Assembly: GCA_964403325.1 (NCBI GenBank)
Contig: CAYOFO010000027.1
Coordinates: forward strand, 1-17,250
Length of the DNA: 17,250 nt
Origin: CAZQNF01 sp964403325
Lineage (GTDB): Bacteria; Patescibacteriota; Patescibacteriia; Magasanikbacterales; GWA2-37-8
Reading direction: 5' to 3'
The notes beneath the pieces were generated by a model. The model had not been told where the DNA came from. It saw only the letters and a list, made by a program, of their open reading frames with translations, and searched no databases. A program made the translations under genes and the position numbers. Position 1 is the stretch's first letter. Each line of letters starts with the position of its first letter. This document shows positions 1-7,483 of the stretch, piece by piece.

Positions 1-37
1 CATAAAATATAAAAATGATTAAATATAAATAAAAATT

Positions 38-1261
38 TTATTCGTACCGCAGTGCTTGAATTGGATGGAGTTTGGCGGCACGTCGAGCCGGATAATACCC
101 AAATACCACACCAATGACAGCCGAAACCCCAAACGCCAACACCACTGATGATAGCGAAACTTGAGTGGAAATATGGGCAAATTGAGTAACAGCTTGAGCA
201 ATGAGCCAACCAAGCACTATACCCACCAAACCACCGATAAAAGTAAGGAGCACTGACTCAGCTAAAAACTGCAGACTGATGTCACGGCTTTTGCCGCCGA
301 TAGCCTTACGCAAACCAATTTCTCTCGTGCGCTCGGTCACAGTCGTAAGCATCATATTCATGATGCCAATACCGCCCACGAGGAGTGAAATACCGGCAAT
401 GGAAGCAAGCAGGACAGTAAAGACATTGGTTACACTCGAAGCGGTAGCGATAATATCTTGCTGATTCAAAACTGTAAAATCCGCCAAACTGGCATCAGCA
501 ATCTTATGTCGAGTCAGCAGCAAAGAAGTAATAGATTCTTGTATGGCGGGCATAGACGGCTGATCAGGAGCCTCGACGCTGATAGTGCTGACATACTCAT
601 TGCCGGCTAAAAAACGCTGGGCTGTAGTGATGGGAATAAAAATCATATCATCTTGATTGGTAAAACCACTCCCACCCTTGGCTTTGGTGACACCGATAAC
701 TTTAAAATTTATTTTATTAATACGAATTGTCTGACCAATCGGATCGACGTCCGCTCCAAACAAATCAGTGCGGGTAGTCGGTCCAAGCACAGCCACTTTG
801 GCCAAGCTTTGCACTGCTTGCTCGGAAATAAACGAGCCGGTATCAATTTCTACGGCCCGTACGGTCATGTAATCTGGGACTGTTCCGTCCACGTTGGTAT
901 TGGTATTTTTACCTTTAGCCGTTACCTGATAACGACGCGATACTTCTGCGGCAACGGCCTTAGCGGCCGTAACCTGTGCTTTAATGGCATCGGCGTCAGC
1001 TCGGGTGAGAGTTTGCGCACTACCGCGACCGCTGTTGATCTGAGCCCCAACACCACGCTGGATACCCGGACTCACCATAATCAAATTGGAACCAATTGAC
1101 TGAATACTTGATTCAATTGACCCTTTGGCTCCTTGCCCAATGGCTACCATCGCAATCACCGAACTTATACCAATAACAATACCTAAAACCGTCAGTCCGG
1201 AACGGACTTTGTTGACGGTAACAGCCGAATACGTTTCTTCAAGCAAATCTCTTATCTTCAT
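38..1261 (-). CDS. MacB-type ABC transporter permease (FtsX-like domain)
   Basis: Membrane subunit of a MacB/LolCE-like (type VII) ABC system, which couples cytoplasmic ATP hydrolysis to work outside the membrane. The 407 residues show the family plan: one N-terminal helix (about 20-42), a large extracytoplasmic MacB-PCD-like domain (about 45-275), then three helices (about 280-305, 334-358, 369-390). The conserved cytoplasmic loop TERTREIGLRKAIGG follows the second helix, and the C-terminus PARRAAKLHPIQALRYE is typical of the family. The ATG overlaps the TGA of the ATPase gene as ATGA, so translation is probably coupled, and this fixes the start. No Shine-Dalgarno sequence is seen; the leader AGTAAAACATAT recurs before the gene starting at 13501. 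No terminator is visible in the 37 nt after the stop. The family call is firm. The substrate (drug, peptide or lipoprotein) cannot be told from sequence. Confidence 0.93.
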   Translation of the reverse strand: MKIRDLLEETYSAVTVNKVRSGLTVLGIVIGISSVIAMVAIGQGAKGSIESSIQSIGSNLIMVSPGIQRGVGAQINSGRGSAQTLTRADADAIKAQVTAAKAVAAEVSRRYQVTAKGKNTNTNVDGTVPDYMTVRAVEIDTGSFISEQAVQSLAKVAVLGPTTRTDLFGADVDPIGQTIRINKINFKVIGVTKAKGGSGFTNQDDMIFIPITTAQRFLAGNEYVSTISVEAPDQPSMPAIQESITSLLLTRHKIADASLADFTVLNQQDIIATASSVTNVFTVLLASIAGISLLVGGIGIMNMMLTTVTERTREIGLRKAIGGKSRDISLQFLAESVLLTFIGGLVGIVLGWLIAQAVTQFAHISTQVSLSSVVLAFGVSAVIGVVFGYYPARRAAKLHPIQALRYE

Positions 1262-1944
1262 ATATGTTTTACTATTTCATCATTCATTAACACTCCATCA
1301 CGCAAAGTTAAAATGCGATTGGCATGCTCGGCCACATCACGCTCGTGCGTAATAAGCACAATGGTATGCCCTTGTTTGTTAAGGGATCGGAAGGTCTCAA
1401 GAACAATTTCACCCGTTTTAGTATCCAAATTTCCAGTCGGCTCATCAGCCAAAAGCAGTGTGGGGTTATTTACTAAGGCCCGCGCAATCGCCACCCGCTG
1501 CATTTGTCCGCCTGAGAGCTGATTGGATAAATGATGATGGCGTGATTCTTCAAGACCCGCAGCCAACAACGCACTGCGCGCAGCTTCTTCTCTTTTTTCT
1601 TTATCAACTTCCGCATAAACGAGAGGCAAGGCGACATTACGTAGTACGGTAGCTCGCGGCAACAGGTTAAAAGCTTGAAACACAAAACCAATTTTATCTT
1701 TACGAATGTCGGCAAGCTCATCGTCACTAAACTGGGATACATCTTTGCCATCAAGCAAGTATTGGCCGCTGGTCGGCGTATCGAGCGCACCCAAAATATG
1801 CATAAGCGTGGATTTTCCGGAGCCAGATGGCCCCATAATGGCCACAAATTCACCATCTTTTATGGTAAAAGTTACACCTTTTAAAACACTGGTTTCCTGA
1901 TCGCCGTTTTTATAAATTTTAACAATATTTTGGCATTCGATCAT
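1258..1944 (-). CDS. MacB/LolD-type ABC transporter ATP-binding protein
   Basis: ATPase partner of the permease gene it overlaps. In 228 residues all ABC motifs are intact: Walker A GPSGSGKS (38-45), Q-loop Gln90 in FVFQAFNLLP, signature LSGGQMQR (143-150), Walker B LLLADEPTGNLD (163-174) with catalytic Glu168, and switch His200 in LITHE. The ADEPTGNLD string is typical of the MacB/LolD/FtsE group. The open frame extends upstream to a GTG at 2016, but that part runs inside the adaptor gene. The ATG at 1944 gives the family-typical N-terminus MIECQNIVKIYKNGD, lies 10 nt after the adaptor stop and has T at -1, so I chose it. With the adaptor (1955-3877) and permease (38-1261) it forms a complete tripartite exporter minus any outer-membrane channel. 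Confidence 0.94.
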   Translation of the reverse strand: MIECQNIVKIYKNGDQETSVLKGVTFTIKDGEFVAIMGPSGSGKSTLMHILGALDTPTSGQYLLDGKDVSQFSDDELADIRKDKIGFVFQAFNLLPRATVLRNVALPLVYAEVDKEKREEAARSALLAAGLEESRHHHLSNQLSGGQMQRVAIARALVNNPTLLLADEPTGNLDTKTGEIVLETFRSLNKQGHTIVLITHERDVAEHANRILTLRDGVLMNDEIVKHI

Positions 1945-1954
1945 ACGTTTAGTG

Positions 1955-3877
1955 TTACCGGCCGACGGCTGGACGACCTGAAGCGCCACCAAAACCACCC
2001 GCTCGATTACCTCCACCTCCGGTCAGCGCACCCAAATTAAGCCCACTTGCGCTATTGGCTGACGCAGTGCTTGCGGTAGGAGCAATGGTTTGAGTAACCA
2101 CATTGTCCCCGGGCTTCAAGTCACCGCTGATAATTTGAGTATCAGATTCATTGCTTAAACCAACCTCAACCACTCTATTTTGCGGCACATTATTCACCAA
2201 AACTTGAACATAATTGCCGGCGGCGTTAGATTTAACGGCCGCGTTCGGCACCAATAAAACATCCTGCTCCACATTACTTATAATCCCAGCCGAAACACTC
2301 ATACCCGGTTTGATACGCTCGTCTTGGCTATCAAAACGTATTTTTACCGCATAAGATACTACACCTTGAGCTACGGTACCCAAAGAATCAATTTCCGCTA
2401 CTGCACCGGTTAACGATAGGTCTTCGACGGCATCAAAGGTGAGCGTGACTTTTTGCCCCACTTTTACTTTTGCCACATCGACCTCGTTGAGAGAAATGGT
2501 GGCGATTTTTTGAGTGGTAATAATAGTAGCAATTGCTGTTTGATTACCCACTACATCGCCCACATGCAACGTTATATTTGTTACCATACCCGGAATATTC
2601 GCTTTAACGGTATAATTTGCGAGAGCTGCTTCAGCATCGGCAAGAGCCGCTTGACGCTGGCGTAAAGATAACTCAGCCGCTTGCTTGTCGTAGACATTGG
2701 GACCGGCTTGTAATTTAACAAGGGTGGCTTGTTTTTCAGCAACAGAGGCTTCGGCCGCAGCAAGATCACGCGGGTTATTTTGCGCCAGACGAATTAACTC
2801 TCGACTCATACTGCTAACAGCATTTTTATTATCTAAAAGTGTTGACTGTAGATTTGCAAGTGTCGACAAATGGCTGCTGGTTTGGGTTAGATACCCTGCC
2901 AGACTGGTTTGATACTGTTTTACTTCCGGATACACCAATGCTTTTTGTTGGTTACGAAAATCAACCCAAGCATTTAAAAAATTATTTTCTTTTTTGATTG
3001 CTTCGGTAATAATCTTAAGTGTAGTTATGGTTTCCTTCATCAAATTATCCAAAACAACTTGATCTAAAGCTGAATGAGTATCAATATTTTTATAATGAGC
3101 AAAATTCGTATCATAACCTGTGCGAGCGCTCTGATAAGCACTCTCTGCGTCAAACTGTAAAATTTGCATCTGAGCGCTATTCATTGCACCCGCTGAATTA
3201 CCGAGTACACTACTGTTCGTTTGTCCTCGACCACCGGCGCTCGCTTGATTATCTGCAATAGCAGTACTGAACAACACGTCATTCAAATTAGTCATGGTAC
3301 CCGGAAGGTCCAAAAAAACTTTGTCCATGGCACTCGCAACATCCTGATACGCTGCAATAATAGTATCTTCGGCTTTTTGCTTGGCATCGGTATCAGATTG
3401 AAAATTGGCTGTTTGGGTGAGTTTGAGTTTTTCCAGATCGTTTTGAGCGCTAACCACGGCGTTTTGAGCTTGTAAAAGACTCAAGGCATCAGCTTTTTGC
3501 ACCAATTTACCCAAAGATAACTGAGCAGATTCTACATTTAAACGAGCATCACGCACGGCTTTGTAGGCATCGGTTGCATCGAGCTGAGCGAGCACTTGCC
3601 CGGCTTGCACCGCCTGACCATTGTTGACGAGAAGAGACAAAATTTTACCCCCGGCCGCAGATTTAACATCAAGCTGACTTGAGGCTGCTACTTGCCCGCT
3701 GCCCGCCACCGAAACCACCAGCGTTCCCATTTGGGCTGGCGCCGTTACGTACCGTACCGGCACTGATGGGGTAAAATATTTTTTATAGCCATAAAAAAAA
3801 CCGATACCGATAAGAAAAAGTACTCCTATCGTATAAAAAATATGTTTTTTTATAAAAAAAATAGCCTTTTTGAACAT
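1955..3877 (-). CDS. HlyD/MacA-like periplasmic adaptor protein, unusually long
   Basis: Membrane-anchored adaptor of the MacB-type exporter. Residues 13-31 form one N-terminal transmembrane helix. The split lipoyl domain is at about 58-100 (VNNGQAVQAGQVLAQLD) and 422-452 (HVGDVVGNQTAIATI). Between them is a long Ala/Gln-rich helical region. A beta-barrel follows at about 456-535 (VKVGQKVTLTFDAV, IKPGMSVSAGI), then a membrane-proximal domain, and a Gly/Ser-rich tail ends the protein (618-640). At 640 residues it is far longer than typical MacA (about 370). The extra length lies at about 150-355, where the helices are broken by a Gly/Asn/Ser-rich stretch (210-235). No TolC-like gene is nearby, which suits a single-membrane cell where the adaptor may reach the wall or act as an extracytoplasmic chaperone (inference). 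It lies 91 nt after the membrane-protein gene, so it may also have its own promoter, but I found no convincing one. Confidence 0.9.
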   Translation of the reverse strand: MFKKAIFFIKKHIFYTIGVLFLIGIGFFYGYKKYFTPSVPVRYVTAPAQMGTLVVSVAGSGQVAASSQLDVKSAAGGKILSLLVNNGQAVQAGQVLAQLDATDAYKAVRDARLNVESAQLSLGKLVQKADALSLLQAQNAVVSAQNDLEKLKLTQTANFQSDTDAKQKAEDTIIAAYQDVASAMDKVFLDLPGTMTNLNDVLFSTAIADNQASAGGRGQTNSSVLGNSAGAMNSAQMQILQFDAESAYQSARTGYDTNFAHYKNIDTHSALDQVVLDNLMKETITTLKIITEAIKKENNFLNAWVDFRNQQKALVYPEVKQYQTSLAGYLTQTSSHLSTLANLQSTLLDNKNAVSSMSRELIRLAQNNPRDLAAAEASVAEKQATLVKLQAGPNVYDKQAAELSLRQRQAALADAEAALANYTVKANIPGMVTNITLHVGDVVGNQTAIATIITTQKIATISLNEVDVAKVKVGQKVTLTFDAVEDLSLTGAVAEIDSLGTVAQGVVSYAVKIRFDSQDERIKPGMSVSAGIISNVEQDVLLVPNAAVKSNAAGNYVQVLVNNVPQNRVVEVGLSNESDTQIISGDLKPGDNVVTQTIAPTASTASANSASGLNLGALTGGGGNRAGGFGGASGRPAVGR

Positions 3878-3929
3878 ATAACCACAGTAATGAATAAGTA
3901 CTCAATGAAATTTTGACTCCCTATCTTCC

Positions 3930-3940
3930 ATGCTCAGCAT
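3930..3940. repeat. 11-bp perfect inverted repeat upstream of the adaptor gene
   Basis: ATGCTCAGCAT is a perfect 5-bp inverted repeat around one base. It lies in the 91-nt gap between the three-helix membrane protein and the adaptor gene. It could be a small operator or a weak hairpin, but an 11-mer of this kind may be chance. No promoter elements flank it convincingly. Confidence 0.25.
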
Positions 3941-3968
3941 TGCCTAAAACACTGTCACCCCAAGATGA

Positions 3969-4742
3969 TTAGGGTAATGCTTGCATGGGAACAAGAGGAG
4001 GCAACGGACCAAAACGACGGTTGACACCACCTTCAATGATACGAGTTTTCCCAGGAGCTACCTGACGAACATGGCGCGCCAAAAATAACCCTTCTTGTTT
4101 TTGCCCTATACCAACCACAAACATCCCCGTTGCCAAATTGGCAGTATCTACGGATGGTACCTGCGAAATATCGACTTTCTGCAAACCACGCGGGGTTTGC
4201 AAGGTCATAAAAGGAGACATGATTTCAACAACCCGCCCGGCGATACCACGATTACGTTCGTTTAACCCCGGTTGTAACAACGGCTGAACAATGATACCGG
4301 TGCGACTGCGCAAATACATGTTTTTTTCAAAAATACGATCGACTCGAGCCAAAGTTAACCCAATACCTACCACCAAAATTCCACCCACCAAAATAAGGGC
4401 AATATACTTAAACGGTTGGCGATAAACACTGCCCGACATTTTAAGCAAAGCCCCCGCCAACAACACACAAGCAATGAAAGCCGTTACTAATAAATACGGA
4501 AATGACTCTAAAAAAGCCAATAGGCCGCTTTCTCCAAAACTCAGATATATAATATTATCGGTAGCCCGCAAATAATAGAACAGCAAGGAAAGAAAAAAAA
4601 TTGCCAGCAGCACGCTTAAAATTATACCACTGCCAATACTGAACTTTTCAGCCAAAAAAAGATACTTGGAGCGCAATTTTACCTGTCCCGTATTAATCTG
4701 CTCCATGACTTTATTTTGTGTTGTTTCGTTAGAATTTTCCAT
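3969..4742 (-). CDS. Three-helix membrane protein paired with ECF sigma factor; anti-sigma candidate
   Basis: The protein has 257 residues. An N-terminal cytoplasmic segment of about 34 residues contains RSKYLFLAEKF. Three predicted helices follow (35-58, 80-101, 111-132), then an extracytoplasmic region. Residues 166-228 (GIAGRVVEIMSPFMTLQTP and LATGMFVVGIG) have the alternating strand pattern of a small OB-like or DUF5666-like barrel; that resemblance is by eye. It starts 2 nt after the sigma-factor stop, so the two are almost surely cotranscribed. Sigma genes followed at once by a membrane protein usually encode an anti-sigma factor, so sequestering the ECF sigma and sensing the envelope is the most likely role (inference). 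No zinc-binding anti-sigma motif (HxxxCxxC) is present, so it is not of the ZAS class. It could instead be a co-regulated envelope protein. Confidence 0.7.
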   Translation of the reverse strand: MENSNETTQNKVMEQINTGQVKLRSKYLFLAEKFSIGSGIILSVLLAIFFLSLLFYYLRATDNIIYLSFGESGLLAFLESFPYLLVTAFIACVLLAGALLKMSGSVYRQPFKYIALILVGGILVVGIGLTLARVDRIFEKNMYLRSRTGIIVQPLLQPGLNERNRGIAGRVVEIMSPFMTLQTPRGLQKVDISQVPSVDTANLATGMFVVGIGQKQEGLFLARHVRQVAPGKTRIIEGGVNRRFGPLPPLVPMQALP

Positions 4743-4744
4743 AT

Positions 4745-5290
4745 TTAGTTTTCTAAATAGCTTTTAAGCTGACTTTTACCCCGAGATAATAATGTTCCAA
4801 CTGTGTTCATCGGGACGCGTAAAATATCACTGATTTCTTCGTAGGTTTTTTGCTCAAAAAAATACAAAACCAGCACTTCGCGATACTTATCTTTCAATTG
4901 CACCAAAGCTTTTTCCATTTTAGTTTGCAATATTTTTCCGTCAATAAGTTTGGGTAAATTAATTTTTTCATCGATAAGTCGGTACTCTTCATCATCCAAA
5001 GACAGCATGTGGCGAGAATTTTTCTTGAGGGAATTGACTGCTTCGTTGTGAGCAATACGGTAAATCCAAGAAGAAAATTTTTGATCTTTATTGAAGCCGT
5101 ATAAATTTTGAAAAGTTTTAATAAACACAACCTGAAGAACATCTTCAAGTTCATCGGGAGAATAAATAAATTTTCGTAAATAGTGGGTTAATTTCAGCTG
5201 ATAACGCTGGATTAGCTCACCAAACAACTCTTTATTTTCTTCTCGCACCATGACGGCAATAGATTCGTCTGAAAGTTCAGATAAATTCAT
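4745..5290 (-). CDS. ECF-type RNA polymerase sigma-70 factor
   Basis: Alternative sigma factor of 181 residues, the usual ECF size. Region 2 spans about 20-92, including ELEDVLQVVFIKTFQNL, FSSWIYRIAHNEAVNSLKK and its core- and -10-binding helices. Region 4 spans about 123-176, with the helix-turn-helix at about 148-170 (TYEEISDILRVPMNTVGTLLSRGKS). There is no sigma 1.1 or region 3. It heads a tight pair with the three-helix membrane protein (2-nt gap), upstream of the exporter genes, so it probably directs their stress-induced expression and perhaps its own. I looked for a GGAAC/CGTC-type ECF promoter in the 114 nt upstream and saw only a loose GGAATT near 5326-5331, too weak to call. The start ATG is preceded by AGAAGTAACT, with no real Shine-Dalgarno sequence. 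Confidence 0.93.
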   Translation of the reverse strand: MNLSELSDESIAVMVREENKELFGELIQRYQLKLTHYLRKFIYSPDELEDVLQVVFIKTFQNLYGFNKDQKFSSWIYRIAHNEAVNSLKKNSRHMLSLDDEEYRLIDEKINLPKLIDGKILQTKMEKALVQLKDKYREVLVLYFFEQKTYEEISDILRVPMNTVGTLLSRGKSQLKSYLEN

Positions 5291-5404
5291 AGTTACTTCT
5301 AATACAACGCCGAGCGAGAAAACATTTCACAATTCCGGTTCGAAGCTTCTTTACAGGACTTACTCCAAAGCAAACAGTTTTACAATTCGGCGGCAGAACC
5401 AGGT

Positions 5405-6706
5405 TTATTCGAGATTTAATTGGAGATGAGCCGGGGCGGTTTCAGCGTCTAAGCCAAGCTCAAGCGCCGCCACTGTCGGAAATCCAGCCCCAATAATCCC
5501 CTGCATATCCCCAGAAATACCGGCTGTGCTGGCTATTACCCGTTCAATCTCTTTTTCCCGCTTGCTCCAAATACGTTGCATAGCCCGTTTTTCACTCTCC
5601 AGATCTTGTTTAAGACTGGAAAAACCCATCACAATACTCTCCAGACGATTTTTAAATTGCGGGCTCGAAATATATTGGTAGAGATAATCTTTCTTTTCTT
5701 CACGACCAATCAGGGAATTTTTGGCTTGATGCAGCTGCAACAAATGCGAGCGCACCATAAGAGTGAGTGGTACCACATAAGCGCTATCCAGCACCCATAC
5801 CCCATCGATACAGCCAAATTTTTTGATACTTTCGGGCAAAACTCGAGTCACGAGCAGACAAATATCCGCCCCCACGCTTACCTGGTCGGTTTTGAGTTTT
5901 TTGATCCAATCTTGGCTCCATTGCTTCGTATTTTTTGACTCCCACAAAATAACGCCGCATTTTTGTCCAAATTGCGAATGCACGGTCTGGACCAGATCAG
6001 CGCCATTGATGCCGGTCGGCACATCCTCCACCCGATCAATGGGAAAATTATGCTCCAGTGTATGTTTAAGATCTTCTTCCTGCACTTCACCCTGGATCTG
6101 CATAGAAGCCTGCTCACTTTTACGCTGCGCTTCGTCGAGCGAACGTTTGAGCATTTCCATTTGCTTATCTTTTTCGAGTTCTTTTTTGCGATACTCTTCT
6201 TGAATGAGACGCAATCGTTCATCCAGCTGCTCGGACTGACGTTTTTCCATCTGTGCCTCAAGTCGCTTGCGCTCTTCGTCAATTTTACGCTGCACTTCCA
6301 AATCTAAATTTTTACTTTTTTCTTCAAAATCACGGGCCTGAACTCGCAAAGCCAACTCATTTTTTTGAGCTTCCTGCAGCTGCTTTTCGCGCTCTTCCTT
6401 TTGCATTTTAAGATCTTTCATCTCTAGGCCAAATTTTTCTACGGCTTTTTCTTGAGCCACTTGCCACATTTTTTCTTTTTCGATCTTGAGTTTTTCTTCC
6501 ACGGTCTGGGCAAGCAACTTCTGCTCATTGTTAAGCTGTTCTTTCTTGGCGGCCAAATCTTGCATTTGGCGAGCAATCTCTTCGGCCTGCTTGCGACTTT
6601 CGCCGGCCAAATCAGCGCGCAGTTTATTTTCAATCTGCAAAGTTAAAGTTTGGGTCAGTTCAATCTGACCTTGGCAATGCGGACACAAAATGGTTTGATC
6701 GGACAT
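5405..6706 (-). CDS. DUF2130 family protein: zinc-knuckle start, long coiled coil, nuclease-like core
   Basis: The 433-residue protein has three parts. The N-terminus carries a single CPHC knuckle (residues 8-11). Residues about 25-205 are a highly charged coiled coil rich in Glu, Lys, Gln and Arg. The DUF2130 core runs from about 208 to 415 (LKHTLEHNFPIDRVEDVPTG, GADLVQTVHS, GVILWESKNTKQW). Within the core, Asp237 followed 18 residues later by Glu256-Ser-Lys258 on a hydrophobic strand (VILWESK) matches the D...ExK arrangement of PD-(D/E)XK nucleases. This comes from the sequence; the family's biochemistry is, to my knowledge, not established. A second short coiled coil is at about 360-392. 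It precedes the sigma gene by 114 nt with no terminator between, so it may be part of the same transcript. An extended -10 promoter lies upstream. Confidence 0.85.
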   Translation of the reverse strand: MSDQTILCPHCQGQIELTQTLTLQIENKLRADLAGESRKQAEEIARQMQDLAAKKEQLNNEQKLLAQTVEEKLKIEKEKMWQVAQEKAVEKFGLEMKDLKMQKEEREKQLQEAQKNELALRVQARDFEEKSKNLDLEVQRKIDEERKRLEAQMEKRQSEQLDERLRLIQEEYRKKELEKDKQMEMLKRSLDEAQRKSEQASMQIQGEVQEEDLKHTLEHNFPIDRVEDVPTGINGADLVQTVHSQFGQKCGVILWESKNTKQWSQDWIKKLKTDQVSVGADICLLVTRVLPESIKKFGCIDGVWVLDSAYVVPLTLMVRSHLLQLHQAKNSLIGREEKKDYLYQYISSPQFKNRLESIVMGFSSLKQDLESEKRAMQRIWSKREKEIERVIASTAGISGDMQGIIGAGFPTVAALELGLDAETAPAHLQLNLE

Positions 6707-6742
6707 AAAAAATAAATTAATGCTTGCTTGAACACTGGGCTA

Positions 6743-6751
6743 GTTATAACA
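6743..6751 (-). promoter_or_regulatory. Extended -10 promoter for the DUF2130 gene
   Basis: On the minus strand TGTTATAAC fits the extended -10 form TGnTATAAT with one mismatch. It lies 37 nt before the ATG at 6706. No -35 match is seen, as is usual for extended -10 promoters. The core GTTATAAC is itself palindromic. Confidence 0.45.
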
Positions 6752-6860
6752 CAAAATTCCCGTTTGGGCGAATGGATTTTATGGGACATAAACTTTCAAG
6801 AATCGACATTTCAAAGCTCCTCAAATCAATATATACACCCCTTTCACCTATTACTTGGCG

Positions 6861-6889
6861 TTGAACCCCTGTCCAAAAAATGTTAAAAT
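6861..6889 (+). promoter_or_regulatory. Sigma-70 promoter of the two-helix membrane protein gene
   Basis: TTGAAC (6861-6866), a 17-nt spacer, then TAAAAT (6884-6889), with TG one base before the -10. This is one of the best promoters in the window. Transcription would start near 6896, which rules out an upstream ATG at 6880 and supports translation from 6907 with a leader of only about 11 nt. Confidence 0.7.
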
Positions 6890-6906
6890 GGGTTCAAATT
6901 ATTTTT

Positions 6907-7371
6907 ATGATACAGCAAATATATCGTTTTTTTGACAAAGTTGAAGATAAGGTGCGCTTTTTATTAAGCCATTACCCTATAATTTACGCTTTTATTGGCG
7001 CGTTTGGAACAATAGCTTTTTGGAGAGGATGTTGGCATGTGGTGGATGCCATCGCAGAACAAATGCTTCCCACTCGGGATTTTCCACTTCTCAACCCTTT
7101 TCTCTCTTTGGCTTTTGGCATGACTATTTTACTTCTGAGCGGCTTGTTCGTATCCAATTTCATCGGAAACGAAATAATTATTTCCGGTTTACGAGGGAGT
7201 AAAAAAACCACCGAAAAAACAGAAAGTGAAGTTCGTATCGATATTGAAGTTTCTGACAAAATACAAAATCAACTTCAAACTCTCACCACTCAAATCACCC
7301 GTCTCCAAACCGATCTGAACAAGATTCACTCTATGGTTACCAAGACACCAAAAATACGTGGAAAAAAATAA
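6907..7371 (+). CDS. Small two-helix membrane protein with C-terminal coiled coil
   Basis: The product has 154 residues and no function I can name. Two hydrophobic segments (about 20-50, containing AFIGAFGTIAFWRGCWHVVD, and 60-86) form a likely helical hairpin. A basic linker (GLRGSKK) and a helical tail (about 110-145) with heptad-like spacing follow, probably cytoplasmic. The FWRG-W-D pattern in the first helix looks like a conserved family signature, but I cannot name the family. The frame is open back to an ATG at 6880, but the -10 box covers 6884-6889, so that ATG would not be in the mRNA. The ATG at 6907 is in frame, has T at -1, and gives a short leader without a Shine-Dalgarno site. 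It is divergent from DUF2130 and convergent with the ABC exporter, hence a single-gene unit. Confidence 0.75.
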   Translation: MIQQIYRFFDKVEDKVRFLLSHYPIIYAFIGAFGTIAFWRGCWHVVDAIAEQMLPTRDFPLLNPFLSLAFGMTILLLSGLFVSNFIGNEIIISGLRGSKKTTEKTESEVRIDIEVSDKIQNQLQTLTTQITRLQTDLNKIHSMVTKTPKIRGKK

Positions 7372-7435
7372 AATTAACACATTGATGCCTAACCACCAAA
7401 AACACTTTTTTTTAACCTAACCATTTGCCAGAGCT

Positions 7436-7472
7436 AAAAATCGCGGGCGTGGAAGAAATTCTTCGATTTTTT
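7436..7472. terminator. Bidirectional terminator between convergent genes
   Basis: AAAAATCG (7436-7443) pairs with CGATTTTT (7464-7471), and GAAGAAATTCTTC (7452-7464) can form an inner hairpin. The A run on one side and T run on the other give a U tract on both strands, fitting termination of the plus-strand membrane-protein gene and the minus-strand ABC exporter. The stem has few G/C pairs and a long loop, so strength is uncertain. Confidence 0.5.
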
Positions 7473-7483
7473 ACTAGGTTTTT

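Noticed and set aside
653..1099. Plus-strand open frame opposite the permease
   Set aside because: It lies wholly within a well-supported gene, has no recognisable domain and no promoter; the same holds for the other long opposite-strand frames at 3221, 5576, 5823, 9930 and 14047.
1945..2016. Longer ATPase from the GTG at 2016
   Set aside because: It would run 62 nt inside the adaptor gene and add residues foreign to the family; ATG 1944 fits family length and the T-at-(-1) pattern.
5291..5404. GGTTCGAAGC near 5338 looks like a tRNA T-loop
   Set aside because: The flanking bases do not form the 5-bp T stem on either strand, and no anticodon arm or acceptor stem is present.
5291..5404. ECF-type promoter (GGAATT, CGTTG) before the sigma gene
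   Set aside because: The match to known ECF -35/-10 motifs is loose and the same motif is not repeated before the adaptor gene, so autoregulation is not supported by sequence.
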